Shown: positions 25,640-34,290 of the stretch, in pieces
Numbering within the stretch: the stretch's first letter is position 1
Layout: each line of letters opens with the position of its first letter
From: CAZZEX01 sp964653285
Lineage (GTDB): Bacteria > Chloroflexota > Anaerolineae > B4-G1
Direction of reading: 5' to 3'
Assembly (NCBI GenBank): GCA_964653285.1
Contig: CAZZEX010000004.1
Span: 22,813 to 86,812 of the forward strand
Length of the DNA stretch: 64,000 nucleotides
Made by a program: the position numbers and the translations under genes
The notes under the pieces: model-generated
What the model was told of the DNA's origin: nothing
Databases searched by the model: none
What the model saw: the letters and a program-made list of their open reading frames with translations, nothing else

Positions 25640-25890
25640 ATTTGGTTATTCCAGGGTGTTGCATAAGTGGATGCCCGAACTTGTTCGGGATGCTCTGGCT
25701 AGCCAGGGAAACGCCTGTTCAGGCCATTCCGCAACAAGTTGCGGCTTCCCAGGGCTGTTCAATTCTAAAAGTGGAAACGAATTTGCTTCGATATCAACTG
25801 AGGGTGAACATCCTCAGATGCGAATGGTGCTGCTGAGGCCCGCTTCGGCATCTGAGGATGCCTCACTCCTCAGATAGAAGTCGGTACAGA
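25640..25890. other. Gene-free stretch with five successive hairpins
   Basis: Between the terminator and the hydrolase tail no gene is seen. Perfect small palindromes follow one another: CCCGAAC/GTTCGGG (25674), CTGGCTAGCCAG (25695), GCCTG/CAGGC (25713), CCGCAAC/GTTGCGG (25729) and CATCCTCAGATGC/GCATCTGAGGATG (25809/25848). This could be a degenerate element or a structured RNA. Confidence 0.5.
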
Positions 25891-25894
25891 CACG

Positions 25895-26335
25895 TTATTT
25901 GAAGGGTTGACCCAGTTCACCTTCTCCCATCGCACCGTCAGGTGACAGTTGAAGCATCACCCAATAGACCAGCGGCTGGAGAGTCACCTCACCGCCGGAG
26001 CTGCGCACCCAGATCGAGTAGCGGCTGTCCTCTCCCTTCTCGACGTAGGCTTTGATGGAGAAGGTGACGCCCTCGTCAGGGCCGGCGGTGATGGCGTAGC
26101 CGTAGGAGCCCGTCCACGCCGCCGTTGGAATCCGCTCGACCTTTGCCCGATTGAGGGTCCCCGTAGGGTGGTCGTTTAGCACCACCTCTGCCTCTCCTGC
26201 CTCGAATCCGCCGTCGTTCACAACGTTGTAAAAGTCCAGCAGTTCCTCGGTCACGACGGCGTGATGGGGATTGGGATTGCGGCAGGCCGAGGCATCACGT
26301 GCCCCAAGGGCCTTGGCCAGGAACTCCTCGATGGC
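25895..26335 (-). pseudogene. C-terminal extension of the hydrolase beyond an in-frame stop
   Basis: The frame of the upstream hydrolase continues directly after its TAA with A-I-E-E-F-L-A-K-A-L-G, the helix that normally ends alpha/beta hydrolases. About 110 further residues follow (D-F-Y-N-V-V-N-D-G-G-F-E, Y-G-Y-A-I-T-A-G, Y-S-I-W-V-R-S-S-G-G) resembling a small beta-rich carbohydrate-binding-like domain. Without readthrough it has no good start; GTG at 26254 is possible but lacks a ribosome site. It is best seen as the severed end of one protein. Confidence 0.6.
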
Positions 26336-27415
26336 TTACAGGGCCGCACTTGCCTCCGGGGAGCGGAAGCCAAAGATGAAACCGTGCTGCGCACCCTCAA
26401 CGGGCAGGTAAGTCACCTCGGCCCCGGCGGCCTGGAGCGCAGCGGCCATCCGCTTGGAGTTTTTGGGGCTCACGACGTCGTCGGCGGTGCCGTGGATGAG
26501 GAGCGTGGGCGGCGCGTCGGCGGTCACATAACTGACGGGGGAGAAAGCAGTGCACAGGTCCAGGGCTTGGTGGCACGGTTGCCCCAGGAAGGCGGCCACG
26601 TTCTTTTCGGTTCCCTCACGTTCTTGGGCATGAAAGGGCAGGTCCACCGGGCCGAAACAGGAGATGACGGCCTGCACGCCGAGGTCCGTCGCCGGGGCCT
26701 GCCCTGAGCCTGTCGAAGGGTCACCACAGGAGGGCTGCCACGGCGGTTCGGGGGCGAAGGGCGCGGCGACCAGCCCGGCCAACGCCGCCAGGTGCCCGCC
26801 CGCCGACGTCCCCATCACGGCGATGCGATTGGGGTCCACGCCGTACTCGGCGGCGTGTTTCCGCACCCAGGCGACGGCGCACTGCACGTCGGCGACAGCG
26901 GCGGGAGCAGGATGATCCGGCGCCAGGCGGTAGTTGATGGCGAAGGCGGCGTATCCCCACTCGGTCAGTTCCTCCCCCAGCCGGGTGTGGTCCGCCTTGT
27001 CACCCTTCTGCCAGTAGCCACCGTGGATGAGGATGACGGCCGGATACGGGGCCGGCCCGTCCGGGAGATAGACGTCGAGCGTGAGCGGCGCCCCTTCGAC
27101 GGTGGCGAAGGTGACGTCGGTGGTCTGGCCAGGCGTGGGGACTGGAGGCGTGGGCGTGGCCGCCGTCTCGGCGCAATCCTGGGGGCAAGTTTGGGCGTTC
27201 TCCGGCCCGTCGCAGATACCGTCGCCGCAGCGCCCCTTGGCTGCCGGGGCTTCCGTTGGAGGCTGTGCCGTCGGCGGCGATGGTTCGACTGGGCTCACCA
27301 CAAGCGTCGAGGCAGGTACCGTGGCAGTAGGGGTTGTCAACCCGCAAGCAACGAGCAGCAGGGCCACGGTGATTAGAATCAAAAACCTGGTAACGTAGAT
27401 GCTTAGCCTTTGCAT
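26336..27415 (-). CDS. Lipoprotein alpha/beta hydrolase (esterase-like)
   Basis: The 359-residue product has a signal peptide with lipobox L-L-V-A-C24, a Pro/Thr linker and a Cys-rich knot C-G-D-G-I-C-D-G (63-81). A BD-FAE/esterase domain follows with oxyanion H131-G-G and nucleophile G202-T-S204-A-G-G; L-I-H-G-T-A-D-D and Q-H-G-F supply the acid and the histidine. It should hydrolyse esters at the cell surface. The element read D-P-S-T-G-S-G-Q-A-P is inserted in frame at 26701. The TAA at 26336 cuts the final helix, and coding continues in the same frame beyond it, so this may be a nonsense mutation. Confidence 0.8.
   Translation of the reverse strand: MQRLSIYVTRFLILITVALLLVACGLTTPTATVPASTLVVSPVEPSPPTAQPPTEAPAAKGRCGDGICDGPENAQTCPQDCAETAATPTPPVPTPGQTTDVTFATVEGAPLTLDVYLPDGPAPYPAVILIHGGYWQKGDKADHTRLGEELTEWGYAAFAINYRLAPDHPAPAAVADVQCAVAWVRKHAAEYGVDPNRIAVMGTSAGGHLAALAGLVAAPFAPEPPWQPSCGDPSTGSGQAPATDLGVQAVISCFGPVDLPFHAQEREGTEKNVAAFLGQPCHQALDLCTAFSPVSYVTADAPPTLLIHGTADDVVSPKNSKRMAAALQAAGAEVTYLPVEGAQHGFIFGFRSPEASAAL
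26701..26722. repeat. GTCGAAGGG-type short repeat, copy 3 (in frame)
   Basis: GCCCTGAGCCTGTCGAAGGG plus TC is read as P-S-T-G-S-G-Q-A inside the hydrolase. It is the same family as the copies at 10154 and 23233. Confidence 0.7.
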
Positions 27416-27439
27416 AGCCTTCTTCCTGTTTCACGATAT

Positions 27440-28420
27440 CTACTTCCCGCCACTCGCCAGCGCGACCAGATCCTCCGAGGTCACGACGCTGAGGTTGGTG
27501 GCGGCATAGGCGACGAGTTCTTCGTAGGCCGACCAGATCGCTTCCCGATTTTTAGGCGGGCGGTCTTCGTCCCATTCGTCCAGCCGTGTTTGCAAGTAAG
27601 CGCTGGGGTTGTACTCGTCGGTCAGCGGCGTATTGAGCATGTTCCACCAGAACGGTTCGGCGGTGGGATCGGGATTGTTAGGGTTAGGCCAGCGGGTGAC
27701 GCTAAAGTCGCCGGGGCGTACCAGCAGGCCAGCCTGATACTCAAAGGGCCGGTCGGGGTCTGTGCCCGTCTCGTGGTAGATCACGGCGGCCTGTGCTCCC
27801 AGGTCAGCAAAGATGGGCAAGGCCGCGTTCCGCCAACGGGCGTTGGGCACGCTGGCGACGACGGGGTTGCGGTCGAAAACGCCGGCCACGTACTCGTACC
27901 CGCCCGGCTCATCGCGCAATAGATCGCCCGTCGCCATGTCGAGCCGGTAGGTCTGGTAGTCCAGAATCGTGGCCGCCAGCGTCGCCTCGTCCAGGCCCTG
28001 CAAGCGTTGGTCGAAGCCGGCGTAGAGCGGGTCGGGCGACCGCACGTGGTAACTGACGGTCATATCGCTTTCGCGCAGGCGTTCGATGACGTCGGGTCGC
28101 TGCCCGGCGTAGAGGTGGGTCATCGGGGCCGTCAGGTAAAAGTCGCCGCGCACGCCGTACTTTTCAAACAGGTCAATCAGCCGCAGCAGGGTATTGCCGC
28201 TCTCACTGACGTTGACGATGTCGTGGACATTGATGGCGAAGGTGATGTAGGCGGGGGTATCTTTGGCCGGTTTGGTGGGCAGAGCAAGTTCAGTTGTGTG
28301 GGTGGCAGTAGGGGGCGATGTCGGTTCGACCTCGGTCCCCGCGAAGTTGCAGGTCGAAAGAGCGCCCAGCATCAGCAGGGCCAGGGCCGTTCTCAAAAGA
28401 GGATTTTGTAAGTAGGTCAC
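27440..28420 (-). CDS. Polysaccharide deacetylase-like lipoprotein
   Basis: The 326-residue protein has a signal peptide ending L-S-T-C24, a Pro/Thr linker and then a NodB-like fold: I-T-F-A-I-N-V-H-D at the first strand, Y-G-V-R-G-D-F-Y-L-T, and S-Y-H-V-R-S-P (position of the metal-binding His motif). The first Asp-Asp motif is replaced by N-V-H-D, so catalytic competence is uncertain. It should act at the cell surface, perhaps on polysaccharide. It lies 24 bp upstream of the esterase lipoprotein and is likely cotranscribed with it. Confidence 0.65.
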   Translation of the reverse strand: MTYLQNPLLRTALALLMLGALSTCNFAGTEVEPTSPPTATHTTELALPTKPAKDTPAYITFAINVHDIVNVSESGNTLLRLIDLFEKYGVRGDFYLTAPMTHLYAGQRPDVIERLRESDMTVSYHVRSPDPLYAGFDQRLQGLDEATLAATILDYQTYRLDMATGDLLRDEPGGYEYVAGVFDRNPVVASVPNARWRNAALPIFADLGAQAAVIYHETGTDPDRPFEYQAGLLVRPGDFSVTRWPNPNNPDPTAEPFWWNMLNTPLTDEYNPSAYLQTRLDEWDEDRPPKNREAIWSAYEELVAYAATNLSVVTSEDLVALASGGK

Positions 28421-28435
28421 GTCTCACCTCTTTTG

Positions 28436-28615
28436 AGGTGCCAGGCACTTAAGAAGGTACTGTTGGCTAACCCCTTCCGGTGGGGCAAGAATGCGGTTTT
28501 TCAGGTCATTTTGACTGTTCAGTGGGGAATTACTTCACTAAAAGGGCGTTCTTGTGGGGTCTCATCCCTAGAAAACCGAGTTCGCCAACAGTATCTTAAG
28601 AAGTGCCTGGCACCT
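28436..28615. mobile_element. MITE-like 180-bp element with 32-bp inverted ends
   Basis: The left end (28436-28467, starting AGGTGCCAGGCACTT) and the right end (28584-28615, complement starting AGGTGCCAGGCACTT) are near-perfect inverted repeats that also share TACTGTTGGC. The centre has no coding capacity. The outermost 14 bases are themselves partly palindromic. No clear target duplication is visible. The element fills the gap between two secreted-protein genes. Confidence 0.8.
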
Positions 28616-28639
28616 GATGTTGAGAGTGGTTGAGGCAGA

Positions 28640-30409
28640 TCAGCCTCCCCTCAGTACGATGGGCAGGTAGATGCGATATTGCTCGTAGGAGATGAGGACC
28701 TCATCCAGTATCGGCGTGTGGTTCCCGGTGGAGGTGAAGGCGGCCCGGTACTGGATAAAGCGGCCGGAGGGATGGAGAATGGCGTCGCCGGAAGCAGCGT
28801 GAGTGAACCATTCCGTCCATCCTGAACCGGCGGTGGTCATCACGCGGGTGGCGAGCACAAGGCTGGTGCCCTGTGTGGGTGTGGCTGTCCAGGTGATGGT
28901 GTCCCAGGCCGCCAGGCCGCCAGCATCGAACGTGCGATTGTACTCTCCGCTGGCGAGGTAGTGGTCGGCCGGATAGCCAGTGGCATAGACCTGGGTGCTG
29001 GATCCTTCTCGGAAATCCTGCCAGGCGACGACAATCTGGCCCTCGAAATCAGAGGCCAGGGCGGGAACGGTATCAACGTCTACCTTGTTCTGAGGCTGGC
29101 GGCTGAGGACACGGGGCTCGGTCCAGTGCTCGCCTCCGTCGGGGCTCAGGAAGAAGAGGACGTTGGAGGTGCTGGCCTGTGAGTCCGGGCTGTGCAGCCA
29201 GGCCACATAGACCCGCCCCAAAGGATCCACGCCGATAGCGGGACTGGCGTAGAAGGCATTGGAGGCGGATGCATTATAGAGCCGGTGCTCGACCAAACGG
29301 CTCCAGGTATCTCCCCTGTTTCCGCTCCGGGCCACCACGATCTGGAAGTCGTAGGTGGCGGGGCCGGTGGGGACCCGCTCCTTCCATGCTGCGAAGAGCA
29401 CGCCGCCTGGCCTTGTGACGATGTCGGGACCATTTGCCCAATCCATCGTGGGGTCGCTCAGCCGGGAGTTGGCGCTCCAGGTGCCCGTACCCCAGGTGCC
29501 GCTGATCCAGCGGGAGAAGTAAATCTCCCCATCGTCGTTCTCCCGCAAGTCCTCCCAAACGACGTAGACGTTCCCGTCGGCGTCCACGGCCAGGTTGGGC
29601 TCCCGCTGCTCTGCGCCGGTGGTATCGTCGCTGACCTTCACCGGAGTGCTCCAGGCCGAGTCCACGTCCGGATTGTAGCGGCTGATGTAGACGTCGCCGG
29701 CATCGTCTCGCTCGTCCTCCCAGACGGTGTAGAGGTAGCCCGATTGGGCGTGGGGCGCGATGCGGGGGAGAAGTTGCTTCCCCATGCCGGTGTACACCGG
29801 GGTGGGCGGGGTAGCAGGATACCAGTTGGCACCCCCATCGTAGTTGACGGCGTAGTAGATGTCCCCCTCATCAGGGTTTATGGGATCATGCTGCCACACG
29901 ACCCAGTAACTCTCGTCCTTTGCACGCACGGCGATATCGGGGGTGTGCAGGCAGGGACAAACCGGATAGGGGGGATCATCAGGATCACACGTATCCTTCA
30001 CCAAAATGTCGGCCGACCAGGAATGGCCGCCGTTCGTGCTGCGGGCGAAGTAGATATCGGGGCAGTGATCGCAGCTACGTTCATCCGCCCACACGGCTAA
30101 GAAGACGGTCTCCGTCGTGCCTCCAGTGCTGGTGAGGGCGAAGGTGAGGCTAGGGGCTAACTTGCTCTGACTCGAAACGTCGTTCACCCGCACGTTGGGC
30201 CACCAGAGGCGATCCAGCCGCGCCGTCCCCGGCACGCTCCAGACGTCCACACCGTCCATAGTGATAGTGCCTTGACAGAAGTCAGCGAAGGTGTCGGTGG
30301 ACCACTCCTGGCCCCCTCCTCCCGCAGCGCGGGTGGTCAGCAGAGCCAACCCCACCATCCCCAGCGCCAGGAGTATCCCTCCCAGTGCTTTCCAGTATTT
30401 CTTAGACAT
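28640..30409 (-). CDS. Secreted BNR/Asp-box (sialidase-like propeller) protein
   Basis: The 589-residue protein has a signal peptide and a beta-propeller with Asp-box motifs (S-T-N-G-G-H-S-W, Y-D-G-G-A-N-W, G-N-R-G-D-T-W, S-P-D-G-G-E-H-W). A C-terminal beta domain follows, and it ends in R-I-Y-L-P-I-V-L-R-G-G. Asp-boxes occur in sialidases and many other propellers, so no substrate is inferred. The ATG at 30409 is chosen for GAGGAGG 6 nt upstream; an in-frame TTG at 30424 coincides with that site. The tail resembles that of the protein at 22.4 kb. Confidence 0.85.
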   Translation of the reverse strand: MSKKYWKALGGILLALGMVGLALLTTRAAGGGGQEWSTDTFADFCQGTITMDGVDVWSVPGTARLDRLWWPNVRVNDVSSQSKLAPSLTFALTSTGGTTETVFLAVWADERSCDHCPDIYFARSTNGGHSWSADILVKDTCDPDDPPYPVCPCLHTPDIAVRAKDESYWVVWQHDPINPDEGDIYYAVNYDGGANWYPATPPTPVYTGMGKQLLPRIAPHAQSGYLYTVWEDERDDAGDVYISRYNPDVDSAWSTPVKVSDDTTGAEQREPNLAVDADGNVYVVWEDLRENDDGEIYFSRWISGTWGTGTWSANSRLSDPTMDWANGPDIVTRPGGVLFAAWKERVPTGPATYDFQIVVARSGNRGDTWSRLVEHRLYNASASNAFYASPAIGVDPLGRVYVAWLHSPDSQASTSNVLFFLSPDGGEHWTEPRVLSRQPQNKVDVDTVPALASDFEGQIVVAWQDFREGSSTQVYATGYPADHYLASGEYNRTFDAGGLAAWDTITWTATPTQGTSLVLATRVMTTAGSGWTEWFTHAASGDAILHPSGRFIQYRAAFTSTGNHTPILDEVLISYEQYRIYLPIVLRGG

Positions 30410-30936
30410 AGTGTACCTCCTCAAGGTTGGGTAGTCATACGGTGAATTCGCTGATAGTATGCCGCAAGTTATCCCAATTGTCCAGAGATATCACATCCTT
30501 TCATTTGATGAGATTTCTCGGAAAGTCTGTTTCCTGTTTTCCGCACTTCTCCGGTTGGAATGGAGGCCGAAACTTGTTTCGTCACCGGGATAGAGGTTCA
30601 GACCCAGCGACCTGAAGAATCTCCCTTTACTCTGGTGTGGAACACACCTCAATCTGACAGGACGCAGCAGATTGTCTGACGTGTCAACACGCTGCCGCTC
30701 AGGCATCACCCAACTCATGAGTCCAGCGTCAATATTAGTATACTCAATATTGACAGTTTTTTCGTTTCACTTTCATGTCAAAAGCGCCATCGAAGCCATA
30801 GTAGACGATCCACTCGCTGGGCAAGTCGCGCCGCTCACCGCTCTACCCCGCCCCCAGCAGGGCAACGAGTGCCACCACGAGTGCTGTGACGACCAATCCG
30901 GCCATGATTAGCCGGCCTATCAGGTCTTGCAACTGT
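30410..30936. other. Gene-free stretch upstream of the BNR gene
   Basis: About 525 bp without a convincing gene. An A+T-rich palindrome lies at 30728. Near 30780-30935 a minus frame just past the aconitase X stop reads L-Q-D-L-I-G-R-L-I-M-A-G-L-V-V-T-A-L-V-V, like the membrane tail of a protein, but has no start and is probably a remnant. Confidence 0.5.
30728..30754. promoter_or_regulatory. Operator-like A+T-rich palindrome
   Basis: GTCAATATT, nine bases containing AGTATACT, then AATATTGAC is an exact inverted repeat with 9-bp arms. It stands out from the G+C-rich surroundings. The TATACT core could serve as a -10 box for either strand. Confidence 0.5.
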
Positions 30937-32148
30937 TCATAACCCCGACCAGATACCGGTTACTGCCGCTTCAACGCATTGCTCGACCGTCCCGTAGCGC
31001 ACCCGCAACCCCGCGTGGGAAGGCACATAGATGGCTCCTTTGGCCGAGGGGGTCGCCAGGGTGCGAAAGCCCAGTTGCTGCATCGGAGCGACGACCACGC
31101 ACATGTCGGCCACCACCCGCCCCTCGCTGGCCTCGACTGCGGCCACCAGTCCCTCTGCTTCGGCAACCTGTCGCACCTCCCGCGCCGTCGTGATCCACAA
31201 CGCCGCTTTCACCCGTCGCCCGGCCAGAAGCCGCACCACTTCTGCAATCTCCTCCAGCCCCGCGTGGGGACAGCCGAACCAGACCAGGTCAATTTGGCGG
31301 ACTTCGGAATTGAGCGCGGCGTAGGCGGGCTGCAAGTCGTCCACGACAAGCCTCTCGTGGCCGGGGGTCAGTATGTCCGGCTGGTCAGCCTCGGGTGTGA
31401 CCCCCTCGACGTGGTACAAGGCCACGGCACCACTGGCTGCCATGGCGGCCCCCAACGCCTTCAACGCGATGTCGGAGCACGCTTCCTCCAGACCCACGAA
31501 ATACGGCACGCGATTGCGGGCTTCCTTCCCGACCAGACACCCCAACGCCCCAAAGTCGGAGAGCGTCCGCACTGGGCGGCGCACGACCACCCGCAACGTG
31601 GCCCGGCGATTCTCGTCCAGGTGCAGTCCGTAGGCAGCAGCGCGCCCCGTGATGGCCGCGGCCAGCGCGCCCGGCCCACCCTCCCGATTGGTGCGCGCCC
31701 CCAGCACCGAGTTGGCGTAACTCACCGCCGAGGATTCAGCCCAGGCCACGTGCTCGCCCAAACGGGGTATGTTGCCCACCAGGTAGGGCGTGCACGTGCA
31801 GGTCGTGCGCACTCCCAGCCGCCGGTAGGCCTCGATTACCGTTTCCTGGCGGCGGGCGAACGATTCCGAAAAGCCCAGTTCCCGCCAGGCGCGCAGGTCC
31901 ATCCCGGCCGGGTTCAGCGTCGTGGGCACGCGTACCCGTGCGGACTGGTCGGCCCACTCGCGCAGGAACTCGAGCCCCGCCTCGCCCAGGTTGCGGTAAC
32001 TGACCCCCGCCACCTGCACGGAGCCCACTGGCACCAGTCGCCAGGCGCCATAAATCTGCCCCAGCGTGACGACGATTTCCATCGCCTTGCGCACGCCGGG
32101 GCCGAATTCACCGACCAGCATGGATTGCTCTTCAGCCGAAAGTTCCAA
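30937..32148 (-). CDS. Aconitase X catalytic protein (AcnX, DUF521)
   Basis: The 403-residue protein starts at TTG 32148 (L-S-A-E-E-Q-S-M-L-V-G-E-F-G, the usual family start), with AAGGAG about 10 nt upstream. The frame upstream of this merely shadows the hydrolase gene. It shows the family's T-C-T-P-Y cluster ligand, N-S-V-L-G-A-R-T-N-R-E-G-G-P and G-C-P-H motifs. AcnX enzymes dehydrate substrates such as phosphomevalonate or cis-3-hydroxyproline using an Fe-S centre. The small swivel subunit (DUF126) usually found beside or fused to it is not visible here, so the substrate is open. Confidence 0.85.
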   Translation of the reverse strand: MELSAEEQSMLVGEFGPGVRKAMEIVVTLGQIYGAWRLVPVGSVQVAGVSYRNLGEAGLEFLREWADQSARVRVPTTLNPAGMDLRAWRELGFSESFARRQETVIEAYRRLGVRTTCTCTPYLVGNIPRLGEHVAWAESSAVSYANSVLGARTNREGGPGALAAAITGRAAAYGLHLDENRRATLRVVVRRPVRTLSDFGALGCLVGKEARNRVPYFVGLEEACSDIALKALGAAMAASGAVALYHVEGVTPEADQPDILTPGHERLVVDDLQPAYAALNSEVRQIDLVWFGCPHAGLEEIAEVVRLLAGRRVKAALWITTAREVRQVAEAEGLVAAVEASEGRVVADMCVVVAPMQQLGFRTLATPSAKGAIYVPSHAGLRVRYGTVEQCVEAAVTGIWSGL

Positions 32149-32170
32149 TTCCGCCAGGCTCCTTTGCTCT

Positions 32171-33250
32171 CTACGACATTCCTTGCCGGCACGCTTCGTG
32201 CCGGGCCAGGATTTCCTCGACCACGACCCCCCGGTTGCACAGGTGCAAGCGGCGGCTCTGATTGCTGACCGAGAAGAGGTAATGGTCGCCCAGCACGACG
32301 CGCACTTGATCGCTGGCCAAGCCCAGTTCCTCCAGAAGTTCCAACATCGGCCTAACTCCCACCAGACGGTCCTTGTGGCCCAGCACGACGTGGAAATGAC
32401 GCCAGCGGTGGGACTCAACTTGACGGGGTATAGCCCCCATCGCGAAGAAGGTCTGCGCCAGCGCGCCCTTTGGAGTGGCGTTGAATATCCGCACGTGCTC
32501 GGCTTTCACAGCCCGGCTGGCCGCGCCGATGAGCATCTCGACGATGGAAGGAGCCAGCCTGGTCTTGAGCCACCCCAACATATCACCGGTCGAACCGGCC
32601 CAGATGCCCACACCAAGCGCCTTGTAGAAATTCTTGCGCAGTGCGTCGTTGATCAACAGGGCGGGTGCAATCGCCAGCCGGGCGACCTCGTGCTGGCGCC
32701 ATCGGGACTCCTTCAGATAGAACAGCGACGCGCCGCTCATCGAGTGGCCGACGAGAGTGATGACGCGCAGGCGATGAGTCGCCCGGCGGCTTGAGCGCAG
32801 CCCCAGTAACTCGATCCAGTGCTCGATGGCGGCCATGTTCGCAGCCGGATCGCAGGCTTCGATGGCGGGCAGTTCATCAGCAAAAGGGGAGCCACCGAAG
32901 CCATTCACGTCGGCAGCCAGCGCGACCAGTTGGGGGTTGGTAGCACACACCAGTGCCGGAATCTGCTCCCAGATGGCATGGCTGCCATCCCAGCCGTGCA
33001 TGAACACGACAACCCCCCGCGCACGGGCTATCGCTTCCGCGTAGTGCCTCCGTCTGACCGCCACCTTTGGCCAGAACACCCGCCACGCGAAATCCGTCAG
33101 GCTGGTTTGGGCGCGGAAACGGGCCGCCCGCCGACGGCCGATTAGACCAGCCTGAACGAGGTCGTCGAGGGCATAACTGGCGCTGACGACCCCTTTCGTC
33201 ACTTCTTGCCGGGTTGTCCTGTGCCCTCTGACCCAATCCCACTTGCCCAT
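32171..33250 (-). CDS. Alpha/beta hydrolase
   Basis: The 359-residue protein is cytoplasmic by sequence. An N-terminal helical part (1-75) precedes the fold: V-F-M-H-G-W-D-G as the oxyanion strand, G-H-S-M-S-G as the nucleophile elbow, L-G-H-K-D-R-L-V as the acid strand and G-D-H-Y-L-F supplying the histidine. The substrate is unknown. It ends 22 bp before the aconitase X gene and is probably in an operon with it. Confidence 0.82.
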   Translation of the reverse strand: MGKWDWVRGHRTTRQEVTKGVVSASYALDDLVQAGLIGRRRAARFRAQTSLTDFAWRVFWPKVAVRRRHYAEAIARARGVVVFMHGWDGSHAIWEQIPALVCATNPQLVALAADVNGFGGSPFADELPAIEACDPAANMAAIEHWIELLGLRSSRRATHRLRVITLVGHSMSGASLFYLKESRWRQHEVARLAIAPALLINDALRKNFYKALGVGIWAGSTGDMLGWLKTRLAPSIVEMLIGAASRAVKAEHVRIFNATPKGALAQTFFAMGAIPRQVESHRWRHFHVVLGHKDRLVGVRPMLELLEELGLASDQVRVVLGDHYLFSVSNQSRRLHLCNRGVVVEEILARHEACRQGMS

Positions 33251-33366
33251 GTGCCTGTCACCGTATGTGCCACCTCATTCGCGTTGTCAGTGATTGAGGC
33301 ATAACTGTTACAATTGCGTTCAAAAACTGTCCGCTGGCGAATCCGCAGACTTCAGCCAGACTTGAG

Positions 33367-34194
33367 TCAATCTTGCTCATCCATGAGACCGAGTGTGTAG
33401 ACTTCTGCGCGGTTCCAACCGGAGGCAGCGGCGACACGTCGCGCAGCGGCTGGACGGGGCATACCCTGCACCAGCATTTCATCCAACGCGGTTCGCACCT
33501 GCCCCTCATCCCAACGCTCGCGCTCCTCCGGCACTCCACCGATGACTAGTGTGAACTCGCCCCGTGGCTCGACTTCGTCGAAGTGAGTCCGCGCTTCAGA
33601 GACGATCCCTCGCCACACCTCCTCGTGCAACTTGGTCAGTTCACGGCAGACGGCCAGTGGTCGGTCACCCAGCACAGCCTGGATGTCGGCCAGACTGGCG
33701 CGCAACCGGTGGGGAGCTTCAAAGACGATCAGTGTGCGCCACTCCTGCGCCACTTTGGCCAACAGCCTGCACCGCTCGCTCCGGCGTCGGGGCAGGAAGC
33801 CCAGGTAGAGGAAACTGTCGCTGGGCAGGCCAGAGACGACCAGCGCCGTCACGGGAGCTGAGGGGCCCGGAACGGGCACGATTGGATGGCCGCGCTCAAT
33901 GGCAGCGCGGATGAGTTCGTAGCCAGGGTCCGAAAGCCCCGGCATCCCGGCCTCGGATATCAGGGCTACGTCACCTGTGTCCAGCGCTCCCAGCACCGTT
34001 TCCAGTTTCGCTAGTTTGTTGCCCTCGAAGTAACTGGTGATGGGGGTCTCGATCTCGTAGCGCCGGGCGAGGATACGAGCGCGGCGGGTGTCCTCCGCAG
34101 CGATAAGCGTGACTTCCTTGAGGATCCGCAGAGCGCGGAGGGTGATGTCCTCCAGGTTGCCAATCGGGGTACCAACTAGGTAGAGAGTGCCCAT
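33367..34194 (-). CDS. rsmI: 16S rRNA 2'-O-ribose C1402 methyltransferase RsmI
   Basis: The 275-residue protein begins L-Y-L-V-G-T-P-I-G-N-L-E-D-I-T and contains A-A-E-D-T-R, S-E-A-G-M-P-G-L-S-D-P-G and V-P-G-P-S-A, the tetrapyrrole-methylase-fold motifs of RsmI. It uses SAM to 2'-O-methylate C1402 in the ribosomal decoding centre. The length is normal. A 23-bp tandem repeat lies immediately upstream of its start. Confidence 0.95.
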   Translation of the reverse strand: MGTLYLVGTPIGNLEDITLRALRILKEVTLIAAEDTRRARILARRYEIETPITSYFEGNKLAKLETVLGALDTGDVALISEAGMPGLSDPGYELIRAAIERGHPIVPVPGPSAPVTALVVSGLPSDSFLYLGFLPRRRSERCRLLAKVAQEWRTLIVFEAPHRLRASLADIQAVLGDRPLAVCRELTKLHEEVWRGIVSEARTHFDEVEPRGEFTLVIGGVPEERERWDEGQVRTALDEMLVQGMPRPAAARRVAAASGWNRAEVYTLGLMDEQD

Positions 34195-34202
34195 GGGACA
34201 GT

Positions 34203-34259
34203 GAACAATGACTCAATGAGCCAATGAACAATGACTCAATGAGCCAATGAACAATGACC
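34203..34259. repeat. 23-bp tandem repeat (2.5 copies)
   Basis: The unit GAACAATGACTCAATGAGCC plus AAT is repeated exactly twice and a half, ending 8 bp before rsmI on its upstream side. The unit itself is made of degenerate CAATGA heptamers. Confidence 0.85.
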
Positions 34260-34290
34260 AAGACGAATCACAATCGCCGACGACTAATGG

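Noticed and set aside
30491..30718. 75-codon minus frame upstream of the BNR gene
   Set aside because: No ribosome site and no recognisable domain; it is more likely part of the non-coding leader.
30979..32268. 429-codon plus frame antisense to aconitase X
   Set aside because: Shadow of the coding strand with no ribosome site or domain.
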